This document shows, piece by piece, positions 1 to 10,811 of a stretch of 64,000 nucleotides of DNA (the first letter of the stretch is position 1; each line of letters begins with the position of its first letter). The position numbers and the translations under genes were made by a program. The stretch covers positions 1 through 64,000 of the forward strand of contig NAJO01000079.1 of the NCBI GenBank assembly GCA_002077065.1. The letters are read 5' to 3'. A model generated the notes under the pieces. It was given only the letters and a program-made list of their open reading frames with translations, was not told the DNA's origin and did no database searches. Origin of the DNA: Cryoendolithus antarcticus (taxonomy: Eukaryota > Ascomycota > Dothideomycetes > Cladosporiales > Cladosporiaceae).

Positions 1-351
1 TGGTTTGATCTGGGGAATCTATTGTGTGGCTGTCAAGTTGTAAATGTCTCTCGTGATAAATGACCGTATGAAGCGTATCGAAATGGAACGCGGATTCATG
101 TGCTAGTTCACAGTATGCAGATCCAAGTACTCTCTACTCTGTCTAGGAACCCAATGCCCAATGGCGCCGCCTTGACATGACCGTCTCAGTGCGATGACTC
201 TATGAAAGGGTGACAGATGCTCACATCTCCATGCATCGTGACTTGACGATCCAACATTGTGATCCGTATGCGACGGTGATGCCCGATCGCAACATCTCAA
301 TCCTGTGTCGTCTCTTCTAGACGTCTGCGTCGAGTGCTACACGTGGGCAGC
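1..351. other. Non-coding flank downstream of the subtilisin gene
   Basis: This is the 3' flank of the minus-strand protease gene and includes its expected 3' UTR. Only short chance frames are present and I see no RNA gene or repeat. Confidence 0.5.
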
Positions 352-1968
352 TTACTCGCGCTTGAGCTCGCGGAACAGGTCCTTAAGCTCCTCAGCAACA
401 AGACCCTCGACCTTGTCGGTGAGCTGAGCAATCTTGTGAGCGACAATCTCAGCCTCAGCAGTCATCTCGGAGCCGGCAGACTTGGCCTCCTCCTCGAGCT
501 TCTCTACAAGCGAAACTGGCTTGCGCTCAGTGACCTCGAAGCTACCCTTCTCAACGATGCTGGTGTAGTTGGATGATCCACCGCCGTTCCAGGCGAGGAT
601 GTTCTTGGTGTTGCTGGGGACGTCGGATAGAGCGCCAACAGTACCGACGGAGATCAGGCTAGCCTTGAGCTTCTTGGGCGTGATGTCAGCGACGGCGAAC
701 GCGGAGTCCTTGGCGGGCTGGAGCGACAGGAGGTAGGCGAGGAGGCCAGCAATGTGGGGAGAAGCCATGGAGGTACCGGAGATGGTGTTGACGGCGTACT
801 TGCTGCCGATCCAGGTGGACTGGATGGAAAGACCGGGAGCAAAGATGTCGTTGCACTTGCCGTAGTTGGAGAAGTAGGCGCGCTCGTCGGCGAGAGTGGA
901 GGCACCAACGGTGACAGCCTTCTCAGCGGCGGCGGGCGAGTAGTTGCAAGAGTCGGCATTGTCGTTACCGGCTGCGACAGCGAAGTGAATGCCGACATCG
1001 ACTGCGGCGTTCACAGCCTGGTCGAGAAGAGCGGACTTGCCACCACCAAGAGACATGTTGGCGGCTGAGCCCTTGAAACCCTTGCGCTTGCCCTTCTTTG
1101 CAATGCTGACTTGTGCGATGTGAGACTCGGCAGCGTATTCGACACCCTTGACGACGTCGGACATGGAGCCGGAGCCGTTGGAGCGCAGGACCTTGACAGC
1201 CTTGATGTGGGCCTTCTTGGCAACACCGTACTTCTTGCCAGCGACAGTGCCGGAGCAGTGGGTGCCGTGTCCATTGCCGTCCTTGTCCTCATCACCTTGC
1301 GGGATAGTCTTGCCCCAAGAAGCGCGGCCCTCGAAGTCGACGTGCTCAGTGTTGGTTCCAGTGTCAATGATGTATACATCGACGCCCTCACCACCGTCCT
1401 CGGAGTAGAGGTACTTGTTGAAGGTGCCGAAGCTCAAGCTGTTGCGGTGGGAAATACGGGCAAGACCCCAAGGAGCGTTCTTCTCGATTGTAGCATCGTC
1501 TCCGAGCATGTGCACCTCCTGATCCCTCTCGATGATCTCAACCTGGAAGGAATGGTCAGCTTCACCCAATCAAGCTCTGGCTTGGCTGCTTTGACTCACA
1601 TCTGGGTGTCGGCGAATCTGCTCGATGACATCCTCATCAAAGTGACCCGAGTAGCCCATCATCTCGCCGCCAATGTTGTAAGTGTGCTTCAGCCCGCTGA
1701 AGATGGTGTCGAGCATTGGCGTCTGCGAGCGCTTACGTAGATCGGTCTTCCTCGTCTGCACCTTGGTATGCAGGTCCTGGACCCAATCATGATGCTCGAC
1801 TGCGAGATTCTGAGTTACGTGCTTCTTGAACTTGATGATGTAGCTATCAGCGATCTCCTTTGCGTTGGATGCGCTGAGGATAGGTGCCGCATCGTTGTGG
1901 ATGGAGGAGACAATGACGGGTGAAGCTGACGCCAGCGCCGCCAGCGATAAGCTCAAGACGCCCCTCAT
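352..1968 (-). CDS. Subtilisin-like serine protease (S8A), vacuolar/alkaline type
   Basis: Two exons, complement(352..1542, 1600..1968), with a 57-bp GT..AG intron, give 519 residues. A signal peptide (about residues 1-16) is followed by an I9-type propeptide (about 43-124) and the S8 domain. The catalytic triad is visible: D183 in YIIDTGT, H215 in NGHGTH and S381 in SGTSMASP, with the oxyanion-hole Asn N316 in AAGND. An acidic, lysine-rich helical tail follows the catalytic domain, as in the fungal vacuolar proteinase B group that includes the Pen/Asp 18 and Cla h 9 allergens. By family it is an endopeptidase matured from a zymogen and acting in the vacuole or outside the cell. The start at 1968 was chosen because it begins a clean signal peptide; the frame continues upstream but adds non-signal sequence. 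Several long antisense frames over this gene are codon-bias shadows. Confidence 0.93.
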
Positions 1969-2694
1969 GATGGGCGAGCTGACTGTAGTATTGAAGGATT
2001 GGATGTAGCAAGTGGTTGGATGAAGACAGCGAGGTGAAGGAGAGGGCGATGGGTTGAGCGATAGGAACGAGATAAGGTATACAGCAGGCGCCAGCTCATC
2101 GCGTGACAGCTTCACGAGTGGCAGGAGCAGCGTCATGCAACGGGGCACGGTCCAGGCCGAGGCCGCGCAGCAACCGACACTGATGCCTGATTAGGCGCCT
2201 GAGGGCCGTTAATACTTGTTCAAGCCCTGGAGTGCAAGTCGCTTTGTGGTGAACTGAAAGGCTGTCAGCGGGAACCGTCTACGACTTCCGACAACGCGGC
2301 TATACGTATAGTTGTTCAGCTTGTTTGCATTGCTATCTCACCACAGGCTGTAACGGCAGAACCGCGGACAAGGCGCCTATCTCCGATCCTGTTTCGGCTT
2401 GTGACACAGAAGCTGGGCACCCGCCTGCTGATGTACCGAAGTGCTATCAACGGCGTGCAGGCGTGAGCGATTGTCTTACTTCACCTATGTCCGACAGCGG
2501 TTGATGTCCGTCACGTGAGTCGTGGCGTTCTGGCGTTGTATCGAGTGGATTGAGAAATCACTCCAGGCGCTGGCTGGAGGCTCAGCTGAAGGCAGCAGAG
2601 GTAATATTAACCATCGACTCTGCGTCGGATCTACGAAGGCCGTACGCGATGAGCCAGCGATCACCACAATTGAAGAGGAGAGCCTGTCGACAGC
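1969..2694. promoter_or_regulatory. Divergent promoter region, subtilisin / BEACH gene
   Basis: About 0.7 kb lies between the two divergent starts and must carry both promoters. A second ATG in another frame near 2648 precedes the BEACH start, so the exact 5' end of that gene, or a short uORF, is open. I see no repeat or RNA gene. Confidence 0.4.
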
Positions 2695-5600
2695 ATGGCC
2701 CGAGAAATGGGTCTGCCAAGTCGACCGAGATCCTCGACGACCGAATCGAACAGCATGACGGCGAATGAGAGAGCTTCTGAAGTGGCCAATCTGTGCCAGG
2801 TGCTTGGACAGCAAGCATCGGCCCAAGATGCGAAGGTATTGGAGGAAATATGCCACACTGCCCGGGAGCTGCAAACTATCCTACTCGCTAGCAATACGGC
2901 CCAGGATCTCTTTCGACGAGCTGATGGTTTCCAAGCTGCATTGACTGCTATAAAGACCGCCTATCGATTCGCTCGCACAGAATCGGAAGTGAGAAGCGAC
3001 ACCGTAGTGTCTGCGACTTCGGCGCTTCTGTCTCTTCTATCCGCGGCATTGTTCGATCATTACGGTAACGAGCGGTACTTTCAACGCCGTCTTAATGGTT
3101 GGGTATCTTTGACGACGTGCTTGGACTCACTCCTCGATGCGTTCATCAAGCAGGACGCGCGAGACGCTATCATCACATACGCGACTGCATTGTGCCGCTT
3201 CTCGCTGGGCAAAGATGACGGGGATCGTGTTGCTGGGTCTCTCGACATCACTGACCACTCGGCTCCTAGTGTTGCTCCAGAGACGGCCCACGCAGCAGCG
3301 GAACTGACCAGACGTGAAACAGTTGTCTTTCCGAAGATCTGGGCATTGCTAATTCGCTCAGCTATACGATGGTCTCGCTTGGGGTCTGGCGAACTCCTGG
3401 AGTTCTCACGGCGAATCTTATCGCTTGCTTACCAGATCACGAGTCTCAGCACACGCAATCAGGTAGTTTTGTGGGAGACGGGTATCATGACAGTGCTTCT
3501 ATGTGGGCTCCACGAACATAGCGAGAAGGCGCCGTACTCCACCGAGCTGGAGAATTTGGTCCGCATCCTCTCTCCTTACGGCCTGCAGAGTCTCGACGAT
3601 GCAGCAGATTTATTTCAGAAAGCATGTCGCTCAGATCGAAGTCGTGCCCTGCTGTTGCAAAACTTGCAAGCCTCTAAAGGACCAGCGTTCGTCCAATTCG
3701 ATTTGTCGCAGTGTGGGTACTCCTCGATAGAATTGCAGAGCTTACCGCGTGCATTTCCACCTTCCACGGGTTACTCGTTGACTGCCTGGATGCGGTTCGA
3801 TCAATTCGACCCCTCTACGCACACGACACTGTTCGGGGCATTTGACTCGTCACAAACCTGCTTCATACTCGCGTACCTCGAAAGGGACAGCCGATCTTTG
3901 ATACTGCAGACCTCGATTCGTTCATCGCGGCCCAGTGTACGTTTCAAGTCGACGAGGTTCAACACTGGCCATTGGTATCACGTGGCGATCGTTCACCGCA
4001 GATCTGCATCAGATCCGAAGGTCAGCACTGCTATGCTCTTCGTGAACGGCGAATTTGCGGAGCAGGTCAAGATTGGGTACCCAGAGTCGCCAGCAGAGTC
4101 TCGCAATCTCGACGAGATAGCAGCAAGTGGTAGACGGCAAGCGAAGCCAGTGATGGCATTCTTCGGCACACCTCATGATCTCGCACCCAAGCTTGGCAAA
4201 AACGAGGTGCATTCGAAATGGTCGTTGGCCAGCGGACATCTGTATCAGGCGCCACTCACAGATGAATTACTGGCTGTGTATTACAAACTTGGGCCGCGCT
4301 ACAATGGCAATATGCAGGATTGCTTGGGTCCGCTCTTGACGTATCGCGCATCTGCAGAATTGAACCGTTACAATGAGCTACTCCACCCGGACAGGTCGGA
4401 GAAGTCTGACATTGTCACTGCGACAGAAGCTCGGGGCAGTGATGTAGTGCCCGAGGCTCGAGTGCTCTTTGGCGTGTCTCCTCTCGCAGTATTGCAACTG
4501 GATGGAAGTGACACTAGCACACGCTTACAAGAAGAGCTCACGGCGAAGGCAAGAACAAGGTTGCAGGCCCTGGAAGGAAATGTCAAAGCCATTGCAATCA
4601 ATCCGGGCGTACCGACTCTCAGTGAAGCTGTGGGACGGTCTTATGGTGCCGCAGCGTTGACCGGTGATCCCGTCGTCGTGCTGCCGGGATCCCTTGACGA
4701 TGCAAGCTGGGAGGTTGCCGGATGTCTACCGCTACTGCTTCGACTGCTAGAAACAGCTACCACAAAAGCTGCCTTCTTGCAGGCGGTCCACATCGCCTTT
4801 GAGTGCGTAAAGGATAGCTGGCGCATTAGCGAGGCGATGGAAAAGGGACATTGGTTCGGGGTCATGGCCGTGATCATTCGAGAGAAACTTGGCTTCGAAA
4901 CGGGCGCTTCCTCGGCCAACGCGACAAGTCGCAAGCCGTCCCCGCCTCTGCCTCTCGAGGACCGCCAGACGGTACCACTTGAGCTGCTACAGCTTATACT
5001 AGAGTTCCTCGGCCATGACAAAACGTCTCCGGAGAATTCCATGATTGTGAACCCCATGGGATACCGCGTGCTGATTATCGACTTTGATACCTGGCGGCGA
5101 TGCGATACCAGCACGCAGCAATTGTACTACGCGCAATTCGCGCACTTCGTCACTCGAAACAAGCATCAGGCATTCAATCACAAGCGGCTCACTCGTATGC
5201 GAGTCATCAAGAAGCTCGTCGAGGCACTGAAGAGTGAAAGCATCGCATCAGAAAATGTCGCTCCATTCATGACAGCCTTGAAGGCCCTGCTTGATGGCAG
5301 CACTGTAGCACACCACTCTTACAAGGATTTGGCGATGTTAGTAGTGCATGGCTTACAGGACGAACGCTCACAGCAACTCCGTCCATTGCACAGTATGGCG
5401 AGCATCATGAAAGTACGTCAAAGAGCTGTATCTTGGGCAAGACGAAGTGGGTCGACGCCTACGACGCCGGGCGGCGCTTCGCCATCTCGAGCTCAGCCCG
5501 GAGTCAATCGTGCAGAACTTGCGATTAGCATGCTCCAGCTTCTGGTAGAGCTCTTGTGTGACGAGAAGAACGTAACGGCTGTGCGCCGATTTGTGAAGGC

Positions 5601-8600
5601 TGTTCCTCTACGCTGGCTTTTACATCTCTTCGCGGAAGCAGATGTGCGTGTGGTAGTCTTCGCGACACGGATCATGCACCGCGCTTTGCTGGTCATGGGT
5701 TCTGAGTTCAAGACTCCGTTCGTGGACAAGAATGGAGGCTTCAGCATCTTACGAGCTCGGCTGAAGACTTTCTGGCGGACGCCGTCGATGTGGGTGCTCT
5801 CTTTCGCAATTCTGTTTGGCTGCAACCTATCTGCTACTGCGCTTGAGCAGGAACTCACGCTGTTCGGTCTAATTGAGCTGCTCGGAGTCGGCGAAAAGAT
5901 GCGCATTGACACGCCAGAGATGCTATCGCCAATCATGGCCATGCTCGAAACAGCTCTCAGAGACGTCGTGAAGTCTGACGAAGCACCTGAAGCTGACGTC
6001 AAACTCATCACCACGATCATCCAGCTTCTCAAGGAGCTCCAGCAACGCAGCGCGACCTTCCGCGACTTCGCAGCGGGCTCTAGATACGTACAAGAGCTGC
6101 TTTTCGTACTGTATCCGGTCGTCGTGGGTTCGGACAGGCTGTCTGCCGATGTTGAACTCGCTGCGAAGGACAACACCCTCAGCTTCCGCGGCGAAGAAGT
6201 CAAAATGCGCCCACACTCGAATTCACTCGGTCAGAGACCGCCGTCCGTGCGAAGTCTCAACATCGATGACGGGAAGCGAACACCATCACCGTCGCCGTCA
6301 GCGCATCAAAAGCGTGTCGCGGCGCCGAAACGTTTGTCGTCATTCATCCTGATCAATGGCGGCGGCGAGTCTCCGCGCACACCGAGTTCGAAGTTCGAGC
6401 CACCTCTGACGCCGAACCGCAAAGATGTAATCAAGCTCAATGTCGGGAACGATGTGGTTGAGTCGCTGCTTGACGTTGCGACCAGCCTCTTCATCGATCT
6501 GATCTGCACGAAGAAAGACTTTGCAGGCATCGGACTATTCATGAAGGTCCCGCCGGGCTTCAGAGAGCATCAGGCGTATTTTGAGTCTTACGTCTTGGTA
6601 CATACGCTATCAGCGTTGTGGAATACTCTGCAGCTCAATCAAGTGCTCTTGCAGGACACGAGAGTACTTACTAATCTCGGACGCTACTCCTTGCACATGG
6701 CAGAAGCGGTGTTCGAAGGCTGGTTTATCGACGGAGCGCAGCCACTTATCGACTTCATCGGCAAGGTGCTCGACTACCTACAAACACCTGATGTGGCAAA
6801 CCTGAAGAACGTCCGACTCTGTGCGCAAGCGACCAACACCATGCGCGTGGTCTTCCTTCGAGTCATGTTGTTGCGACTCTCGGAGCTTGACGAGCTTGAA
6901 GACGAGAAGTCTGCAATCACATTTCTGGACCAAATGAACTATTGGCAGACCATCTTGTTTTCTACCGAGAACCAGGAAACGCCGTTCATCCGTCTGATCT
7001 GCTATCTGCTTTACATGAAGCTGACATCGACCGTCACAGCTGTCAGACATGCAGCAGCGAGAATCTGGCGGACGATGCTGGTGCAAAAGCCGACTGAGAC
7101 AGCAACCTTACTTACATATGCAATGGGTTCAGAGCAGCGGCATCTCTCTACCGGCTTCATGAAGCTCGTCTCGCTTGACGAAGAGGAGTTCATCAAGTGG
7201 GTTGACAGCAATAGAAGTAGTCTCGACAAGATCTTTGTCGATGCCCTTGCCAAGCCGTGGGACGAATTTGTGAATGACGAAAATCGCCGGAACGAGGAGT
7301 CTGCCAAGGGACGGCTCTCGAAGAGACGTGAGAAGCTACGACAATGGCAGTCGGAGGAGCTAGGCACCGATGACTTCCTGCAGCGCTACGAGACATCGAC
7401 GACTCACTGGAGAGCTAATGTGCATGCTCAAGAGCGATTGAAGCTCCAGCGAGCCACTCAGGACCACCAGGAGAGTGTTCACCATCTACTGACAGTGTTC
7501 GCTCGTTTGGAGCAGGTTCTTAAACAGCCTTGTGGGCCCGACGCCACGGCAACGGTGAAGTGGCAGCTCGATGAGACTGAAGGTGTCAATCGAATGCGGA
7601 TGCGACTGTTGCCTGATACATCAGTGACTAGGGAAGTTTACCAGCCGAAGCGAATGTTCTCACAGCGACTGAGCAATGGTCCACTCGCGATCAATACGCA
7701 GATTGCCCGCAATGTGAGGGATGATATCCTCTCCTCCATGCCGCCTACGCCAGGTAGTGCCATCATTGAGGGTACCTCGGAAGCCACGCCGGCCAATGAC
7801 CGCTCACTGGACGACTCGATAACGAGCTCTCAGCTACTGGATGGTGGTTTTGAAGTCATCGAGGACCCCAAAGAGGACGAAGATGGCATTGTGGAAGACA
7901 AGAATCGCAAGATTATGACGAGCCTCGCACGGGGTGACATGGTGCAGCAACTGTACAATGTCTCACGGATAGTGGGCTTAGAGGCTTGTGAGGGTCTTCT
8001 GGTGATCGGGAAGAAGCGACTGTATCTTCAAGACAGCTACTTTCAGCGATCTGATGGCGAGATTGTCAGCGTGTCTCAAGCGCCCGAGGACGAACGTGAC
8101 CCATACTTACAGCTTATCTCCGGCAAGGATGTTGGTGCACAACGGACGAAGAACAGCGTGGGCGACCAGACAAGCCGGCAGTGGGTATGGACCGAGGTGC
8201 TCAGCGTGTCCAAGAGACGCTTCCTCTTCCGCGATGTATCGCTGGAGGTGTTCTTCTCGGACGGCCGTAGCTATCTGTTGACATGCATGACGCCCAAGAT
8301 GAGGGACGATTTGTACAGTGCTATCACCAGCAGAGCACCGCACATACATGCGGCGACGACTTCAGCTGGCGAAGACTCGTGGCGACTCGACAACTTGCGC
8401 AATCCGGAAGAGACGCCACAGACCCTGGGGTCACGGTTCACGAGCGTCTTCGCAAATGCTGCCGCGCCTGCTGCGACGAAGCAGTGGATGAAGGGCGAGT
8501 TGTCGAATTTCCAGTATCTCATGCTGATCAACACGATGGCTGGTCGGTCCTTCAATGATCTCACGCAGTACCCTGTGTTCCCTTGGGTGTTGGCAGACTA

Positions 8601-10311
8601 CAGCAGCGAGGTGCTGGATCTCTCCAACCCGAACAGCTTTCGTGAATTTTCGAAACCTATGGGCTGCCAGACTCCTTCACGGGAAGCAGAGTTCAGGGAT
8701 CGTTACAAGCAATTCGCTGAGATGGGCGACGAGAACGCCCCTGCGTTCAACTACGGCACGCACTACTCCTCGGCCATGATCGTGACGTCTTACCTCATCC
8801 GCATGCAACCATTCGTGCAATCGTACCTACTACTCCAGGGTGGCAACTTCGATCACGCAGACCGGCTTTTTGACTCAATTGAGAAGGCTTGGCTGTCGGC
8901 ATCTCAGGAGAACATGAGCGATGTGCGAGAGCTCACACCGGAGTTCTACTATCTGCCTGAATTCCTCACAAACCTTAACGGCTACGACTTTGGAGTCAAG
9001 CAAGGTGGTGGCGAGGTCGTGAGCGATGTCAAGTTTCCTGCGTGGGCGAAGGGTGACCCACAAGTCTTCATTGCAAAGCATCGAGAAGCATTGGAGAGTC
9101 CACACGTGAGCCAGAACCTACACAAGTGGATTGATCTGATATTTGGCTACAAGCAACGAGGCGAGGCTGCTGTCGAGGCTACCAATGTGTTTCAGCATCT
9201 CTCCTATGGCGGTGCGAAGGACCTCGACACCATCGATGATCCAGTGGAACGCCTGGCGACGATTGGCATTATTCATTCGTTCGGACAGACCCCGCATCAG
9301 GTCTTCCAGAGACCACATCCGGGTCGTGAGATCGAGAAGCATGCTGTTGCTCGGCTGGATACAATGGCCGAGTCGTTGTCCAGACTGCCTTCACCGCTGT
9401 TCGAGAGTGACGAGAAGGTCTGCAGACTTGTGTACCCTGCCACTCAGGAAAGACTACTATGTACTGGTCCCTGCAAGCTCAATATGCTACCAAACTGCGA
9501 TCGTTTCATGCAGTGGGGTTTTGCGGACCATAGTATTCGCTTCTTCTCCTCGAATACTAAGCGCTTGCTCGGCCTCTACGAAAACACTCACATCGGTTCC
9601 ATCACCACGGCAGTCTTCGCTGACAGTAAGACTCTCATCACGGCTGGTGAAGATTGTACAATTGCTGTCTGGACTGTGACCGCCTCTCGAGATGCCATAG
9701 ACATCAATCCCAAGACGTACCTCTTCGGTCACCGCGCACCTGTCACCATACTAGTAGCAAGTCGGGTGTTCAGTACCTTATTGTCCGTGGCGAACGACGG
9801 CCAATGTCTGCTCTGGGACCTCAATCGCAACGACTGCATTCGAGTCCTCACGCCCGCGGGCGATGCACCCGTTCAAGCTGCTAGCATAAGTAGCATCTCC
9901 GGCCACATCGCACTCTGCCGCGGCCCGAACCTACTGCTCTACACCATCAACGGCCACCTCCTCCTCTCCCAGCAGGTTTGCGACAGCCAAAGCGATAGCA
10001 TGCTCAGCTGCGCCTTTTATAGTGGTGCCAACAATGAGTGGGTCGAGCGCGAGCTCATCTTCACCGGCCATGCGCATGGTGTGGTCAACGTGTGGTCGCT
10101 CGCGGTGCTGAGCGATGGCGCGTGGCATCTCCAGCTTGTCAACCGGCTGAACCACGTTGATGGGCTCAGAGATGGCGGAGTAAACAGGAGTGCAGGTATC
10201 TCGGCCCTGTTGCCTATGCCTGGGGCTGTGTATACGGGCGATGAGGACGGGCGGGTGTGGGAGTGGAGTGTGGTGCAGAGACAAGGCAGCGTATCTGCCA
10301 GAGGTAGATAG
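2695..10311 (+). CDS. BEACH domain protein with PH-BEACH and WD40 repeats (LYST/Bph1 family)
   Basis: One uninterrupted frame of 2538 residues, a normal size for the family. Order: helical armadillo-like N-terminus; a concanavalin-like lectin fold at about 325-460; a long helical middle with a low-complexity Ser/Pro stretch near 1180-1230; a PH-like domain from about 1750; the BEACH domain at about 1930-2215, marked by FNDLTQYPVFPWVLADY and NYGTHYSSAMIV; then WD40-type repeats to the end (for example SKTLITAGEDCTIAVW). By family these proteins are cytosolic scaffolds in vacuole/lysosome and endosome membrane traffic; yeast Bph1 is the nearest named relative. The ATG at 2695 is the first in frame, but an upstream ATG in another frame (near 2648) leaves room for a small 5' exon. 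An intron-free coding region of 7.6 kb stands out among the spliced neighbours. Confidence 0.93.
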   Translation: MAREMGLPSRPRSSTTESNSMTANERASEVANLCQVLGQQASAQDAKVLEEICHTARELQTILLASNTAQDLFRRADGFQAALTAIKTAYRFARTESEVRSDTVVSATSALLSLLSAALFDHYGNERYFQRRLNGWVSLTTCLDSLLDAFIKQDARDAIITYATALCRFSLGKDDGDRVAGSLDITDHSAPSVAPETAHAAAELTRRETVVFPKIWALLIRSAIRWSRLGSGELLEFSRRILSLAYQITSLSTRNQVVLWETGIMTVLLCGLHEHSEKAPYSTELENLVRILSPYGLQSLDDAADLFQKACRSDRSRALLLQNLQASKGPAFVQFDLSQCGYSSIELQSLPRAFPPSTGYSLTAWMRFDQFDPSTHTTLFGAFDSSQTCFILAYLERDSRSLILQTSIRSSRPSVRFKSTRFNTGHWYHVAIVHRRSASDPKVSTAMLFVNGEFAEQVKIGYPESPAESRNLDEIAASGRRQAKPVMAFFGTPHDLAPKLGKNEVHSKWSLASGHLYQAPLTDELLAVYYKLGPRYNGNMQDCLGPLLTYRASAELNRYNELLHPDRSEKSDIVTATEARGSDVVPEARVLFGVSPLAVLQLDGSDTSTRLQEELTAKARTRLQALEGNVKAIAINPGVPTLSEAVGRSYGAAALTGDPVVVLPGSLDDASWEVAGCLPLLLRLLETATTKAAFLQAVHIAFECVKDSWRISEAMEKGHWFGVMAVIIREKLGFETGASSANATSRKPSPPLPLEDRQTVPLELLQLILEFLGHDKTSPENSMIVNPMGYRVLIIDFDTWRRCDTSTQQLYYAQFAHFVTRNKHQAFNHKRLTRMRVIKKLVEALKSESIASENVAPFMTALKALLDGSTVAHHSYKDLAMLVVHGLQDERSQQLRPLHSMASIMKVRQRAVSWARRSGSTPTTPGGASPSRAQPGVNRAELAISMLQLLVELLCDEKNVTAVRRFVKAVPLRWLLHLFAEADVRVVVFATRIMHRALLVMGSEFKTPFVDKNGGFSILRARLKTFWRTPSMWVLSFAILFGCNLSATALEQELTLFGLIELLGVGEKMRIDTPEMLSPIMAMLETALRDVVKSDEAPEADVKLITTIIQLLKELQQRSATFRDFAAGSRYVQELLFVLYPVVVGSDRLSADVELAAKDNTLSFRGEEVKMRPHSNSLGQRPPSVRSLNIDDGKRTPSPSPSAHQKRVAAPKRLSSFILINGGGESPRTPSSKFEPPLTPNRKDVIKLNVGNDVVESLLDVATSLFIDLICTKKDFAGIGLFMKVPPGFREHQAYFESYVLVHTLSALWNTLQLNQVLLQDTRVLTNLGRYSLHMAEAVFEGWFIDGAQPLIDFIGKVLDYLQTPDVANLKNVRLCAQATNTMRVVFLRVMLLRLSELDELEDEKSAITFLDQMNYWQTILFSTENQETPFIRLICYLLYMKLTSTVTAVRHAAARIWRTMLVQKPTETATLLTYAMGSEQRHLSTGFMKLVSLDEEEFIKWVDSNRSSLDKIFVDALAKPWDEFVNDENRRNEESAKGRLSKRREKLRQWQSEELGTDDFLQRYETSTTHWRANVHAQERLKLQRATQDHQESVHHLLTVFARLEQVLKQPCGPDATATVKWQLDETEGVNRMRMRLLPDTSVTREVYQPKRMFSQRLSNGPLAINTQIARNVRDDILSSMPPTPGSAIIEGTSEATPANDRSLDDSITSSQLLDGGFEVIEDPKEDEDGIVEDKNRKIMTSLARGDMVQQLYNVSRIVGLEACEGLLVIGKKRLYLQDSYFQRSDGEIVSVSQAPEDERDPYLQLISGKDVGAQRTKNSVGDQTSRQWVWTEVLSVSKRRFLFRDVSLEVFFSDGRSYLLTCMTPKMRDDLYSAITSRAPHIHAATTSAGEDSWRLDNLRNPEETPQTLGSRFTSVFANAAAPAATKQWMKGELSNFQYLMLINTMAGRSFNDLTQYPVFPWVLADYSSEVLDLSNPNSFREFSKPMGCQTPSREAEFRDRYKQFAEMGDENAPAFNYGTHYSSAMIVTSYLIRMQPFVQSYLLLQGGNFDHADRLFDSIEKAWLSASQENMSDVRELTPEFYYLPEFLTNLNGYDFGVKQGGGEVVSDVKFPAWAKGDPQVFIAKHREALESPHVSQNLHKWIDLIFGYKQRGEAAVEATNVFQHLSYGGAKDLDTIDDPVERLATIGIIHSFGQTPHQVFQRPHPGREIEKHAVARLDTMAESLSRLPSPLFESDEKVCRLVYPATQERLLCTGPCKLNMLPNCDRFMQWGFADHSIRFFSSNTKRLLGLYENTHIGSITTAVFADSKTLITAGEDCTIAVWTVTASRDAIDINPKTYLFGHRAPVTILVASRVFSTLLSVANDGQCLLWDLNRNDCIRVLTPAGDAPVQAASISSISGHIALCRGPNLLLYTINGHLLLSQQVCDSQSDSMLSCAFYSGANNEWVERELIFTGHAHGVVNVWSLAVLSDGAWHLQLVNRLNHVDGLRDGGVNRSAGISALLPMPGAVYTGDEDGRVWEWSVVQRQGSVSARGR

Positions 10312-10811
10312 CACAGCAGCTACCTTATGACCATGAATGAGTACGATCTGACATTGGACTCGATTCGAACACGCTACAAACGCTGAGTCTCATGTTGTTA
10401 TGGCGGTCACTGAGGCCTCTTCCAAAGCTCCGAATGCTTGATGTGCTACTGTACGCGCAACTTCAACGGGAAAATTGTGACCCAGTATCAAGGACGAGAG
10501 AGCCGAGTGTTAGTTGTCTTTATCGTCCAAACTCAAGACTCTCACAGACGGATTCATCCAGCAGCCCGCTCCCCCGTCATACTTATGCTAGCGTTATGAT
10601 CCTTTGGAAGTTTTGGAGAAGTGGAAGTAGTAGTTGTCGTTTCTTAGGTACACGAGATCGAAACCATTCGTAACAAGGCAAGAGCACCTCTTCTGCCCCC
10701 AGCATTTCCCCACCGTATGCCTTGCGGCTCTCCCCCCAGTCCTCACAACGCCATACCCTAACCCTCAAAGATCTGCCGCCCAGAAGTCAGCTTCCCTACC
10801 CTTGACAATGG
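10312..10811. other. Convergent intergenic region, BEACH / annexin
   Basis: The 3' ends of two converging genes meet here. Only short chance frames are seen, with no repeat or RNA gene. Confidence 0.45.

Noticed and set aside
334..1740. Long plus-strand open frames opposite the subtilisin gene
   Set aside because: They are antisense shadows of a GC-biased coding region; the minus strand has the complete catalytic triad and a proper intron.
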